DNA of 64,000 bases, taken from contig OZ038457.1 in assembly GCA_964036195.1 (NCBI GenBank), forward strand, positions 25,368,787 to 25,432,786, written 5' to 3'. This DNA comes from Sphaerolaimus hirsutus (lineage: Eukaryota > Nematoda > Chromadorea > Monhysterida > Sphaerolaimidae). The notes under the pieces were generated by a model. It saw nothing but the letters and a program-made list of their open reading frames with translations, made no database searches and was not told the DNA's origin. Of this stretch, positions 50,845-62,699 are shown one piece after another (the first letter of the stretch is position 1; each line of letters starts with the position of its first letter). The position numbers and the translations under genes were made by a program.

Positions 50845-51438
50845 TACAGGGTGCGGCAATTTAGACGTGCGCTCTAGATTTCGAATAACTTGTCACTGGA
50901 TGGTCAGATTCATGTGAAATTATAGGTCAACATTAACAACTAAATAGGAAAGGAACCCTGAAAATATGGCTGCGATAGCTCCACTTGTTCACAAGTTATT
51001 CACGCAAACGCGTAATTGTAACTTTACCACCACCTCGTAATAGGATTCAAATGGAATAGACTTTTCAGGACCAGAATTGGGATCGGGATTGTTTTTGTTT
51101 GTTTGTATTTTCTGTTGTGTTTTTTTCGCAGCGGCGTGCTGCAAGCCCACACTTGCACCGCAAACGCCCCCAATGCGTGCCCGCCCGGCACAAATCCCCT
51201 ATGTCCATAAAAAATCGGCGGGCACTTGCGTAATTGGTCTTAAAGCGAGGTGGTGGAAAAGTGACAATTACGCATTTGCGTGCATCACTTGTGAATGATT
51301 GGATCTATCGCAGCCATACTTTCAGGGATTCTTGCCTATTTAGTTGGTTATGTTGACCTAAAATTTGACGTTCATCCGACTACCCAGTGACAAGTTATTC
51401 GAAATCTAGACTGTACGTCTAAATTGATGCACCCTGTA
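50845..51438. mobile_element. Family K Tc1/mariner-like MITE, copy 2 (594 bp)
   Basis: TACAGGGTGCGGCAATTTAG to CTAAATTGATGCACCCTGTA; arms over 150 bp, for example TATTTAGTTG/CAACTAAATA and the CGCAAACGCGTAATTG block. TA at each end fits a TA target. Confidence 0.85.
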
Positions 51439-51745
51439 TTTTCCCCAGATCATACAGACTGAGAGTCGTTACAGGGGGCTCAATTCAAAGGGGGTTCATT
51501 CCAGAATATACGGTATTAGAAACCGAGCTTAATGGATGTTACCTCGCACAAACTTCCGAGTCGTGTTCGAATCTAAATACCACACTTTCAACATTTATAA
51601 GTACACTTCCGTGCAGAATAGTTGAGACTTTTCACCCATAGAGAAACAGAGGCTGGGGGTCCACCACACTCTTGTTGCTTCCCATTTTGTTGTACCATGT
51701 CCAATTTAAATTCTGTTCGGGTATGTTGAGGTTTTATGCTGAGGC
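51439..51745. repeat. Spacer and family H left part
   Basis: 51625-51745 is the family H start (GAGACTTTTCACCCATAGAG, CACTCTTGTTGCTTCCCATT). It continues at 53417. Confidence 0.55.
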
Positions 51746-53416
51746 TACCGTATTACCTCGAAATACCCCCATAGGGGTTTATTATTTCGCCAGCAAAATT
51801 TGAGGGGGGTTAATTTGAGGGGGGGGGTTATTGGAGGGGGTTTTTTTTCGTCAGAAATTTTTGTGAAATTCATAGTAAAGAATACACTTTTTCATACACA
51901 AAAACGGTAATAAACGTGAGAAAGTAGGTCATATTTGGGCTATAGGTGTAAACTGGTGGAAAATATAAATGGGAAAATCACTTAATTGTATTTTTTCAAA
52001 TGCCACATGCAAGCTGTTAAGCTTTCATTCTGTGTGAGGGTGCCCCCAAGCATTTACTATAAATACCCTAGGGGACACCCCCCTCAGACCACCCTTGATG
52101 TAGAAAAAATGTTTTTCATGTTTTCTTCTGGCAAATATAAATGGGAATTCCATACAAATTTTTGTTCCCGATGAAACAAACAATTTTGATACAATTTTTT
52201 CTGGACATTTCAGACCATAAAGTTTTTTTGACATTGGTAGATTGTGATTATGTGCAACTTTTCTATCCACTCAGAGCCCCTGGAAGCCCCACACAATGAC
52301 GGCATTGTTGATCAAACATGAAAAAACGTTTTTGAGGAAAACATAGGTTTGAAAAAGTGGATAATCCACTATCCCAAGCTATTCATGGAGAACATGGGGG
52401 CCAGAATTGGCTTGTTTGCAGTCAGGGGCAACATATGGCTGCTCCTGTGCCCCGTTTTTGCATTCAAGTATTTTTTATAGCTAACAATAAAAATGGCCCT
52501 ACGTAAAGGGGGCACTTGCCTGACAGCGTGTCCGGCGCCTGCAGTGTCTTGATGCAAATGACAAAATACTTGTGCCCATTCAATGTGGACACTAATTAGT
52601 TGATAAAAACCTATAGGGGCCAATGGGCAATGTGCCCTGTATCTAGTGTGACTGAGCCAAACAAATAAAGAGGTCATACCCAGAAAATTGAAAGTCACAG
52701 TTTTTCAATCACAACCACAATTTTGATAATCACAAAGTTAAAAATCATTGTTGTCATGGTTTTGTAATCCATGCCTGCTTGCTGGGAGCAAGTTTTGTGG
52801 GGGTGAGTGGACCAGGTGCCAAATTATACTCCCAACTGACCAGCAGTCAAAAAATGGCTGTGGGCAAGCCATAAGTAATTTTTATTTAAATTGAAAAGGC
52901 ACCAACACAAGTGTATTCATCACTTGTGTTGGCAGCAGAAAAAAAATTGGCTGTGCACTTTACTGCAGCTGTATTTTGTGTGTTTTTTGAAAATTCCCAT
53001 TTATAGTTGCTGGGAAAAAATTGGAAAAAAACATTCATCAATCTGTAGCAGCAGAACAGGGGGGTGCCAGGGGGTGCCACTTGGCATCTATGTAGGCAAA
53101 TGTTGTGGGCACCCCCACAATAAATGGCAGCCATCTTGGGCTGCACGTTTCCTTGTGAGATTGTTAAGAAAAATAAGGTACCTGATTTCCCATTTATATT
53201 TTCCACCAGTTTACATCTGTACACAAATGAGCATAAAAGTGGCACTGCAATCCAAATTAGTAGTAATAAATACATCATGTACATTGCATACACGATGTCC
53301 ATCATTCAGGAGGGGGGGGTATTTCGAGGGGGGTTTATTATTTCCCCAGCCCATTTTGAGGGGGGTTAATTCGAGGGGGGGGTATTCAAGGGGGGGATAA
53401 TTCAAGGTAATAAGGT
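51746..53416. mobile_element. Family A element split by a family L element
   Basis: Left end TACCGTATTACCTCGAAATA at 51746, right end TTCAAGGTAATAAGGTA at 53416. Family L copy 3 lies inside. The whole is inserted in a family H copy. Confidence 0.75.
51949..53213. mobile_element. Family L TIR element, copy 3
   Basis: TAAACTGGTGGAAAATATAA to TTATATTTTCCACCAGTTTA... reversed at the right end; 1265 bp, close to copy 2. The interior has GGGGTGCCACTTGGCAT and TTGTGTTGGCAGCA. No transposase is recognisable. Confidence 0.85.
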
Positions 53417-54516
53417 ATATGCAAAATTTTTTGATTGCTTGAATAATCCTCCAGTCTTGAGATAAATGGGGTCTATAAAAAGGTTTTTGATAAAAAATAA
53501 AAAATTGGCAGATCTGAATGATTGAATCTGAAGCTTAATAACTCAGCCATTTCTGGGCTGATTTGTGTCATTGAACTCTTAAAATGATCAGGACAACCTG
53601 AAAATTCTATTTTTTGAGGTCGAATCAGTGATGTCTATATTCATTAGCTTGATTTGACCCTGTTTTTCGATACGAAAAATAACTTTTTTTGAACATTTTA
53701 TCATATACTATGGACAAATAGCATTCATCTGGATTTTCAATCTTTTCAATATCTCATTCCAATCAAGAGTTATGACAGTTCAAACTTATCAGTTGTGTCT
53801 AAATTTTTATGCATTTTGACTGGGGCTTTCAGTATGACATTTTTGTGTTTGAACATGGTATAAATACTCTAGACAAAGATGACTCATATTGCAACAAATT
53901 TTCATCAATATCTCATTCCAGTCAAAAGTAATAGAACTTCAAACTTTCACTATCTTTCCATACTAAATACTTACATTTTACATTTCAGATGGGCCAACTT
54001 TTCTTCACAATAGAGCAAAGCCAAAACCTCAAATTTACACACCAAATAGCCCTACTGACTAGTATGCCCACCCACATTTCTGAGTGGCTGGCAATGAATG
54101 CAAAACTGCAGCTGAGATAAATACATGCTACAGTCCAACATATGCTGTTCATGCTTAGAATGTTCCGTGCTGTGCAACACTGGTGGACATCCACCATATA
54201 GAAAATCTTGTTCAAAAATGAACCTAGTATTGGATAACCACTATAAAATAAGAGATTGGGCAGCTACTGCCCAAAACAAGAAAAGTCTCAACTATTCTGA
54301 AACACAAAGAAACTGAATGAATATGTTACTCCACTAAGAATATAAGCATATATATGAAGTCAAGGAGCGGTCATCCTGGGCACATGTAGCCAACCCCCCA
54401 TGGTACCCACCAATGGTATCCAAATGTTGTGCACACACAATATTTCAAAATTTTGGCAATGTTAGTCATGCAGCAAAAAAAGTCTCAAATATTCTGCACG
54501 GTAGTGTATAACTCAC
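53417..54516. repeat. Family H right part and spacer
   Basis: 53450-53990 carries TCTATAAAAAGG, AATGATCAGGACAACCTGAA and CAATCAAGAGTTATGAC. 53990-54516 shows nothing recognisable. Confidence 0.5.
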
Positions 54517-54610
54517 GCATCTTCAAACAGCTGCACTGGGAAATCAGTTTCTTCATTGATCGCATCCCGAGAAAACCTCCAGAAATGATTGCTCGATCCC
54601 GGCGGATCAT
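54517..54610 (-). CDS. Probable exon, likely of the lectin gene
   Basis: Acceptor GCTGTTTTTCAG, donor GC/GTGAGT, a strong consensus pair. Reads DPPGSSNHFWRFSRDAINEE, TDFPVQLFEDA. Entry phase 1 agrees with the exit phase of the exon at 59232-59347. The exit (phase 2) does not match the next exon found at 46316, so at least one exon between them is unseen. The domain is not recognised; the exon could belong to another minus-strand gene. Confidence 0.55.
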
Positions 54611-54743
54611 CTGAAAAACAGCAACACATAACTAGGCACCATCAGATAGTACAGCGAGATTGAAGCTATCGACCGATATTTAACCCATCGACTGTGAAGC
54701 CAAAGTATTTACCTCGCTAGATAAGCCAAACTACAGCGACATT

Positions 54744-55684
54744 TACCGTATTTCCTCGAATTAACCCCCCCCCCTCGAAATACTCCCCTCGAAATGGGCA
54801 CTATGAATTAAAAAAACTCCCCCTCGAAATACCCCCCCCCCAATTGAGTGTAAATAGAACATCAATGACAAAAGCTGCGATTTCTTTAAAACGTTAGAAC
54901 GTGGTTTATACCATCTACCGTATTTCCTCGAAATACCCCCCCCCCCCTCGAAATACCCCCCCCTCGTTTGACACCCCCCCCCTCTCGGGACCACTATGAT
55001 ACAATCACCCCCCCCCTCGAAATACCCCCCAAATTGAGTGTAAAGGGAACGTACATGACAATAACTGTAGTTTGTGTTCTGTGTACTGCAGAACACACGT
55101 TAAAACAATGTCGGTGTCACGTTAGAACAGTGTACATACCATCTACATACTAATATTAGTCTACAGAACCTTATAAATGGCAGTTTTTGTTGCATTTTTC
55201 GACGTCTGCGTACGTTTCAGACGACAATTTCGTACTTGGTTTTCAAAAATTTTCTTGTGAAATAATAACCCCCCCTCGAAATACCCCCCCCCTCGTTTAA
55301 CCCCCCCCCCCCCGCTCTCGGGACCACTATGAAACAATCACCACCCGGGGGGTATTTGGAGGAAATACGGTACCGTATTTCCTCGAAATACCCTCCGGGG
55401 GTTCATTGTTTCAGAGTGGGAATTTGAGGGGGGGGGGATTTCGAAAGGGGGGTATTTCGAGGAAATACGGTATATAGTTATATAAGGCTGTAACCTCTTA
55501 TGGTGGTTTTTGTCGCATTTTTCTATGTCTGCATAAATACATTATTAGTACTGGGAGTTCTAAAAATTTCTGGCGAAATAATAAACCCCCCTCGAATAAC
55601 CCCCCCCCCCCCCTCGAAATACCCCCCTCAAAATTCTCACTCTAAAAAAATAAACCCCCTGGGGTATTTCGAGGAAATATGGTG
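54744..55684. mobile_element. Cluster of family A elements
   Basis: Several adjacent or nested copies: TACCGTATTTCCTCG at 54744 and again at 54916; right ends with AAATACGGTA at 55372 and 55474; a last degraded end AAATATGGTG at 55684. Cores with ACTGCAGAACACACGTTAAA and CGACGTCTGCGTACGTTTC are visible. Confidence 0.75.
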
Positions 55685-55734
55685 TAAGTCTGTTTGGTCT
55701 TTAAAAAGTGTGCCATTTTTAAGCCAATATGTTG

Positions 55735-55990
55735 ACTCCAACAATGGGTACGTTTTTTAAAACACTTTCTGTTTTGAATTCTTTGAAATTGAATACATGT
55801 GTTTCATTGTTTTGGAAAGAAAACGTCAGTAACTCTGTTTTTTTAATTTATCATTTGCTGAAAACTTGAGTTCATAAAATGCAATTTTAAGTAACCATTA
55901 AAATCAAGCCATCCGGATCCGACTGTCCGAATCCGATTGTAAGACCCAATTCTCGTCCATCGCTGAAAATGAAACACAAGCTAGATTGAT
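55735..55990. repeat. Decayed family J end
   Basis: CAACAATGGGTACG, ACACTTTCTGTTTTGAA and GTCAGTAACTCTG recall the left half of family J; a right end may be CCATCGCTG near 55970. Confidence 0.5.
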
Positions 55991-56022
55991 TTGGACTGCA
56001 ACGGTTGATTTACACAATGCGA

Positions 56023-56234
56023 CCGCACACGCTAGTTTACCGGATCAGGTAACTCGCATTTGGTAAACTAATAAATCGATATTGAATGCATCTGAGTTTA
56101 CCAGAATGCGATATCTGTCAACTACAGTTGACAAAGATATAAAATAACTCATTATAGTAAACTCAAATGCATTCAATGTCGATCTATGAGTTTACCAAAT
56201 CCGAGTTTACTGAGCCGGTAAACTAGTGTGCGGG
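56023..56234. mobile_element. Family S foldback (GTTTACC-iterated)
   Basis: CGCACACGCTAGTTTACCGG returns inverted as CCGGTAAACTAGTGTGCG. The interior iterates GAGTTTACCA. A larger copy is at 60846-62348. Confidence 0.75.
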
Positions 56235-56456
56235 CAACCAATCGTAACAACAAAATAAAAATAAAACATGGAAAATTGTGCTTCAAATGGTGCGGATATC
56301 GATACTTACTACCGTATTTCCTCGAATTACCCCCGGGGGGTTTTATTTTTTCATTGTGAAAATTTTGAGGAGGGGTAAACGAGGGGGTATTTCGAGGGGA
56401 GATATTATTTCGCCAAAATTTTTTTGAAATCCCAGTAATAAATTAGTACGCAGACG

Positions 56457-58292
56457 TACAGGGTGCGGCAATTTAGACCGACACCTTAGATTTTGAATAA
56501 CTTACCGCTGGGTGGCCGGATGAACATCATTATTTAGCTGAACATTAGCAACTCAATAAGAAAGGTTTCCTCAGAATAAGGCTGTGATAGCTCCATCCGT
56601 TCACAAGTTATTCACACCAATAATCGTCGCTTTACAACCACCTCGCTTTACAAGCAATTACCCAAGTGCCCGCAGATTTACTTATTCCGATCACGATCCC
56701 GGTCACGAGACCCCAATCCCAGTCCTGAAAAATGAAAATACTAATCCCGATCCCGATTCCAGTCCCGATTGTGTTGACCGTGGCAAAATGGATGGATAAA
56801 GAAATACAGAGATTTGATAATTAGGCTCATATTTGTCCATTTACTTATTTGCACTATTTTACATTTCATGCACTATATTAATTTACCACGCAAATTATAT
56901 TTCCTGCACTATATTATTTATCCATGGAGAATATTCAATTAGGAAAGTGTATTATGATTATTTGATATGTTTATGTGAAATATTTAGGTTAAAAGGTCAA
57001 ATAAGTTATTATTAGGTTTATGAATATGAAATTAGGCTCATTCAACTCGCCGTAATTTTCTGATCATTATTATATATACATTTACATGGTTTACTTGCAA
57101 TTTGGGAAAGTCAAATCTTGTAAAATATTTATGTGCAACGTACTTACTTAGGCCAGCGTCCTAATTGAGAAATAGTGCCCTGTGTACAACTAGCATTTAC
57201 AGTATGAAGCCCTTCGCGTAAGCATAATTATAAAACCCTACTCACTGTTTGTTATTTACTTTGACATTTATAGTAAATACCCTATTCTACTTATCAGTTA
57301 TATTACAAACCCTGCTCAAATTAAATATGTTATAAACCCTGCACAATTAATATACCCATTTACCTCAAATAAGTCCCAATTTGTCAATTATAAAGTATAC
57401 GTTTCCAGGAAGTGATTACTATTATTGTGCTGAATATACCCTATTCTATTTACGTCATTAGGAACATTTGCACTACTATTTACAATTTCCAAACCCTATT
57501 ATATTAGTTCCAATGTGCATCAATGTTTTCTGACAAATTGAAACAGATTAGTAAATCGGCCGAGTTTGCCGACTTTGCGCCTCTCAAGATTAATAGTTTT
57601 TCCATTAGCCCAATTTGTACCTGGTATTTCTTTACCATAGTTATTTGAATGTATGCACACATAAAATAAGCCAACTGTTTCGACTAAATGTGTCTTTTTA
57701 TTGCATTTATGTCTTATTGGTGTATTTGAATTTAGGAAATTATTGTAGCTATGTTTTTATACATGATTTCCGTGTCTTAGCTACTTTGGAAGTTGTCTTC
57801 AAAATAAGCTAGCGATAGAAACTTCGACTAGGAAGCTCGCTAAGCTTTGCGCTTTTGTATCAAGCTGTATCTGATCGAAATAAAGTACCTGAAACAATCT
57901 TGAAACCCCCTTTCAACATGCAACCATGAAATAAACTCAACTTGGCTGTCGACAAGTGGACGTTCAGCTACAACGGGAAATCAACCACTCTAAAGGCCGT
58001 TTCTCACTACGGTCTTGGAGTTGCCGGATTCGGTGGTAGAAGACGCTGACTTCGGTGGCTTCATCACACCGATAAGTCAATCCCAGTTGAACCCAGTCAT
58101 GAGGTGATTTTAAACTGACAATTGCGCGTTTGCGTAAATAACTTGTGAACGAGTGAGGCTATCGCGGCCATATTTTGTGGAAAGATTTCCTACTTAGTTA
58201 TTAATGTTCATCTAAATTTTGACTTTCATCCGACCACTCAGCGTCAAGTTATTCAAAATCTAAAGCGTCGGTCTAAATTGCCTCACCCTGTA
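56457..58292. mobile_element. Family K MITE, copy 3, with nested repeat
   Basis: TACAGGGTGCGGCAATTTAG to CTAAATTGCCTCACCCTGTA. It is 1.8 kb because another element is nested from about 56770. Confidence 0.75.
56771..57690. repeat. Dispersed repeat, inverted copy of 1-944
   Basis: Opens GTGTTGACCGTGGCAAAATG and matches the start of the window in reverse; it continues past 57690 without a counterpart in the window. AAATACCCTATTCTA phrases are iterated. 57800-58060 shows no further feature. Confidence 0.75.
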
Positions 58293-58556
58293 GAACAATC
58301 GGATCACCCGGATCACAAACCGCACCTTTCGTCGTTAGCGTTCTCTATAAACTCAATAGAGGGGGGGGATTTCGAGGAAATACGGTACATATACTCGGAG
58401 TATCCCACCCTTGAATTGCCCCCTCGAACAATCACGCATCTGGAATAATGTACATCATGTATGCAATGTAAGTACATGATCTATTTATTGCTGTCAATTT
58501 GCATCACAGCTGTACATAGACTAGTTCGTCTAGATTTATATGTAAAATGTACTGTA

Positions 58557-58987
58557 TACCGTATTTCCTCGAAGTACCCCCCGGGGGGTGATTGTTTCAT
58601 AGTGCTCCCGAGAGGGGGGGTTAAACGAGGGGGGGGGGTATTTCGAGGGGGGGTTATTATTTCACAAGAACTTTTTTGAAATCCTAGTACAAAATCGTTG
58701 CTTGTGATGTGCGCTGGGGTAGAAAAATGCATCAATAACTGACATGTAAAGACTCCTGTAGACTAATATTAGTACGTAGATGGTATAAACACTGTTCTAA
58801 CGTGATTCCGACATTGTTTTAACGTGTGTTCTGCACTACGCAGAACACAAACTGCAGTATTTGTCATGTACGTTCTCTTTACACTCAATTTGGGGGGGGG
58901 GGTACTTCGAGGGGGGTGATTGTTTCATAGTGCTCTTGAGAGGGGGTGGGGTCAAACGAGGGGGGGGGTATTTCGAGGAAATACGGT
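58557..58987. mobile_element. Family A TIR element
   Basis: TACCGTATTTCCTCGAAGTA to TATTTCGAGGAAATACGGTA. The core contains GTTCTGCACTACGCAGAACA (a perfect hairpin) and TAGACTAATATTAGTACG. Confidence 0.85.
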
Positions 58988-59099
58988 ATGTAGGTAGGTC
59001 AAAATATACTCTGTTTAGCCACATCTATTACCAGTTTTGGGTATGTAAAAGCCTGTTATTTACTACGATCCTTCACGTTAATTTTGATGGAATAATAAA

Positions 59100-59187
59100 A
59101 AAATCTCCCCTCCGTCGAATAAAAACCCCCGTCAAAATTTGATAGCAAAATAATATACCCCCGGGGGTATTTCGAGGAAATACGGTG
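59100..59187. repeat. Family A right-end fragment
   Basis: CCCCGGGGGTATTTCGAGGA with an ATACGGTG end; the left end is missing. Confidence 0.6.
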
Positions 59188-59231
59188 ATTAGTATTGATT
59201 AGAGGCGTATGCAAAAAATCTAAAGCAAAAC

Positions 59232-59347
59232 CAGCATCGTCAATGAAAAAGGACTGGCGCAGCAAGTTCAACATTGTGGGGTAGTTGTAGGTGTGGGCGA
59301 GTCGTCCGCGAGGCAGTGCGTTGGCGCAGTGGTCCCAGGCCTCAGTC
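59232..59347 (-). CDS. C-type-lectin-like exon
   Basis: Acceptor ATTTTCAG at the upper edge, candidate donor GCTG/GTTTTG (weak). Reads TEAWDHCANALPRGRLAHTY, NYPTMLNLLRQSFFIDDA. The pattern W-x-x-C, a short loop, then GRLAHTYNY and a helix is the first half of a C-type lectin fold, comparable with the exon at 38360. If spliced to 54610 the frame stays open. GC-rich against AT-rich flanks. It may be an upstream domain of the same gene. Confidence 0.62.
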
Positions 59348-59439
59348 CTGAAAATTGGATGATAGAATGGTAGACTTTGATTGTAAAATAAAAGACATAT
59401 GATACCATAGTTTTTTTCTCGAGTAGCACACACCCTGCC

Positions 59440-60260
59440 AGCATTGAAAAATTCTCTGGGAGATTTATATTAAAAAATCTTAGAAAATCATCAGAAAATA
59501 TAAGATTTTTTGAGATTTATATTTTTTCACGATGATTTGATTTGATTATGTTTTACGTTTGAGTGTTTTTTGAGATTTTTAAAAATATCAGAAAATCCAT
59601 GTGCGTTTAGACTGTTAGCTAATTGCCAGATCTTCGGTTATTGACCATACATTTTTCATAGAAATGCGGTCTAAATGTTTGAATTAATAATTCCCCGTTG
59701 GATAGGCCCTGTCAAAAAAAGTCTGATGAGACAAATTCCCCTGAGGAACTGATCGAGGATATGCGGAAGATATAACAAATTTTGACAAAAATTGTGTAGT
59801 TAAGTACACTTTTGCAGGGTGAAATTTTTTTAATGTTGTTGAAAATATAAGAAAAACATTCATGAATAAATTCTTATAAACATAGGTAACTATATTCTTT
59901 TGCCACAATAAATAAGAAACTAACCAATTCAAGCCAAATACATCCCTTTTCAGATAGAAACAGGTGTTTTCTAGAAAGCTTGTATGAAAATTGCTCAAGC
60001 TATGGCACTCTTTCGCCACAGTTTTCCGGGCATCTGTAAAATCGTATCAAAATTTTCACAAATTATATAAAAGCAGCAGAAGACAAATAGGTAATATTAA
60101 GCTTATACCTACAATAATTTCTACAAAAAATGGAAAAATCTCAAAAACCAATTGAAGAGTGGTAATATTAAAACTGATAAGACTGGTCTGGGGCCCATAC
60201 CATACCCTGCAAATTGTCATAAAAAATGCCTAGTAAATGATATTTATACACTATAATACC
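59440..60260. repeat. AAATCTCA/GAGATTT-iterated element
   Basis: 59455-59600 iterates GAGATTTATATT and ATCAGAAAATATAAGATTTT; 60120-60160 has the inverse. It is probably a further motif-filled element of about 0.7 kb; termini not fixed. Confidence 0.5.
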
Positions 60261-60480
60261 ATGCAGAATACCTAGTTGAGACTTTTCCCCCATGGAAAAA
60301 TGGGAGGCTGGAGTCCCCACCACATTTTTGTTGCTTCCCATTGTGTTGCACCTTGCCCAAATTGGATACTGTGGAAGTATGTTATGAGATGTTATGAGTA
60401 TGTTATGGGACTGAGATCTACGGCCATAGATCTATCAGCGTGCAATAAATACTATTTTAAATGATAAAAATATTTACATT
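60261..60480. repeat. Family H fragment
   Basis: GAGACTTTTCCCCCATGGAA, GGAGGCTGGAGTCC, TTGTTGCTTCCCATTG as at 51625. Confidence 0.55.
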
Positions 60481-60516
60481 TACATTGTCTAAAATATTCC
60501 ATGGTGTAACCAACCA

Positions 60517-60655
60517 AGTGGATCGACGAACATGCCAAAAAGACCCTGTTTGGAAATGCACAGCAATAGTAAATAAAGGACAATGTTTGCGACCATTGTC
60601 CCCACTTGCCGATTCCGTCTTTGCTAAATTGGAGTTTGAAATACGATTCAATGAA
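60517..60655 (+). pseudogene. Coding-like repeat shared with 7068-7205
   Basis: Open frame reading RTCQKDPVWKCTAIV, NKGQCLRPLSPLADSVFAKL. It differs from the 7.1-kb copy mainly by substitutions and lacks that copy's stop codon. The function is not recognised. It may be a fragment of a transposon protein. Confidence 0.4.
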
Positions 60656-60975
60656 TGAAATTCAATTAGATTAAAATTTAAATAAAATTAAATAAATTCA
60701 TTCATTATTCAATTAAATTATTCAAACTTCAATATCTCATTATACTGGTTAAATTTTTTTGAATTTAAACTTTTAATCTCGCGATGCGTGCTTCTCTGGT
60801 ATTATAGTGGCAAGCAAGCGTGAGCCGTGAGGTAAAAGCTTTATGGCACACTAGTTTACTGCCGGAAAACCAACAATTTACCGTATTTCTTCTGAAAGAA
60901 GAGCGCCATTCTACTTTTTTGTCAACTTTTTACCTGCCGTTCTATTAGAGATGCCTTTCTAGTGGAGGTATGCCG

Positions 60976-62148
60976 CAGAGTTGGAAAAACGTATTTACGT
61001 TTACCCAAAATACCCGGTTATTCGGGTATTTATACTTACGTTTACGTTTACGTTTTCCAAAAATACCATTACGTTTTGTTACGTTTTCCTGGCACAATTA
61101 CCCGGGTACCAGAGAAAACGTAAAAATCCAGCTACACGAAACCACGCGTCTGTGAAATGTGCTCTATTACTGCAGGACATATGGATTTTGTGTAAATAGT
61201 TATACCACTGCACCTAAATAATGCCAATTATATTGTGTAATTGTCTTTTTGACAGTGAAAATATTGTGAATAAATGCAATCAATCAATTGTAAATGTAAT
61301 CAATGTGTCAATTTTGGGATATGAACAGTGTCTAGGAATGTGTTACCTATAAATACAAGCAGAAAAGTGGAATGTGTCTATCAGGGACGTATCCAGGATT
61401 TTTGAGCGGGGGGGGGCTGCTTGTTTACGGGGGCCGGCGAGCGGGGGGGGCTCAGCCCCCCCCTAATTTTTTCCCCCTATATAGGGACAAAAAGCGTTTT
61501 GGCGCTACAGCGAAATTCGCAAAAATGTGTTCATTTCCATGGATATTGGTTCACAGGGGCCGATCCGCTGAAAATACAATGAATGGGGAAGAAATTGCGC
61601 GCTTGCGCGCAAAATTTTTAACAAACATCGAAAAATATATAGAAAAAGTCGCATTTTCCTTGACTTTTTTGGTCTCACCCCGGGAAGGGGGGGGGGGCTG
61701 CAGCCCCCCCCCGCCCCCCCCCCCTGGATACTGTCTATGTATTTCTGTTGTGGATTTTAAAATCATTCACTGTTTTGTTTTATTCACATCCTGCCGAAGT
61801 TTTGCAGTAATGTAATTTTTGATGAAGAAGTGTGCTATTCCATGTGTTTCCTAAACTGCGAGGCCATCAGCACCAATTAAATAAGAGTTTTTTGTTTGCT
61901 ATGAAATGTAAGTGAAAAATGTGGATGGAAATTATGTATACATTGTTGAAAATGTTTCAACAATGGGTTTTTTCAGAAGCTCTGCTCATATGGGGCAAAG
62001 TTTGGAAATTTTTACGTTTACGTTTTTTTTACGTATTCCTTGGTATTTTAAAAATACCTTACGTTTTAGTATTTATACTTTAGATTTGGAAAAGGTATTT
62101 ACGTTTACGTTTACGTTTTCCAAAAATACCCGTATTTGAACAACTCTG
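60976..62148. mobile_element. Family I hAT-type element, complete
   Basis: CAGAGTTGGAAAAACG to CAACTCTG with perfect 8-bp duplications GTATGCCG (60968-60975 and 62149-62156). Both ends iterate TTTACGTTTACG. Another element, starting CAGGGACGTATCCAGG, is nested at about 61382-61732. Confidence 0.92.
61382..61732. mobile_element. hAT-like element (CAGGGACGTATCC), nested
   Basis: Left CAGGGACGTATCCAGGAT, right CCCCTGGATAC, with TGTCTAT on both sides. G- and C-tracts lie next to both ends. A 147-codon frame crosses it without recognisable domains. Confidence 0.65.
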
Positions 62149-62699
62149 GTATGCCGCTCTATTAGAAGAAATACGGTAGTAAACTCACATATCAGCTCTG
62201 AAAGACACTTGAGTTTACCAGAACGAGCTGTTCGTCAACTACAGTTGACGGTGATTAAAGATAACACATTCCTGTAAACTCAGATGCGCTCAGAAGATGA
62301 TATTTGAGTTCACTAAACTGTTAGTTTACCAGTTGTAAACTAGTGTGTTCGGTACCGACACGTTTTGCTGAAGTCACACTGACACCATCGCATTCTACCT
62401 AAAAGACAATAGTTGTTAAACAAATATTCAGTAGGCTGTCTGACCGTTACCCGGTTACGGTACCTGAAATAGTTAGGTAATTTAAACAAGTGTGTCCACA
62501 AAAGTTACTGGGCCTGTCCATCGATCACTCAAACTTTTTTCATTCATTATTTCATACAATTATACTTACATTTTATACTTAGGTATAAAGAATGTATTTA
62601 CGTTTACTCGAAAAATAGGTATAAATACTCGACTTCTAGTACTGAGTAAATATGCATTATTACGTTTCCTCCAAAAATAACTTCGTAATGGGTAATTAC

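Larger units (their letters stand above)
56311..58387. mobile_element. Family A element containing family K and a further repeat
   Basis: TACCGTATTTCCTCGAATTA at 56311 and GATTTCGAGGAAATACGGTA at 58387 are the two ends. The core at 56450 (GCAGACGTA) is split by a family K element, which itself contains the repeat at 56771. Confidence 0.7.
60879..62178. mobile_element. Family F element split by family I
   Basis: TACCGTATTTCTTCTGAAAG to TCTATTAGAAGAAATACGGTA. It shows the terminal sequence of family F and its relation to families A and G. Confidence 0.75.
60846..62348. mobile_element. Family S foldback with nested insertions
   Basis: CACACTAGTTTACTGCCGG at the left and GTAAACTAGTGTG at the right, with GAGTTTACCAG iterations at 62180-62330. 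Family F copy 3 and, inside it, a family I element are nested. Confidence 0.78.

Noticed and set aside
53124-53400. Open frames with Gly-rich tails near family A termini
   Set aside because: Gly/Pro runs come from the GGGGGG/CCCCCC arms of family A; seen at every copy and without coding evidence.
61372-61815. 147-codon open frame on the plus strand
   Set aside because: Crosses the ends and G/C tracts of a nested hAT-like element, with no recognisable domain or splice context.
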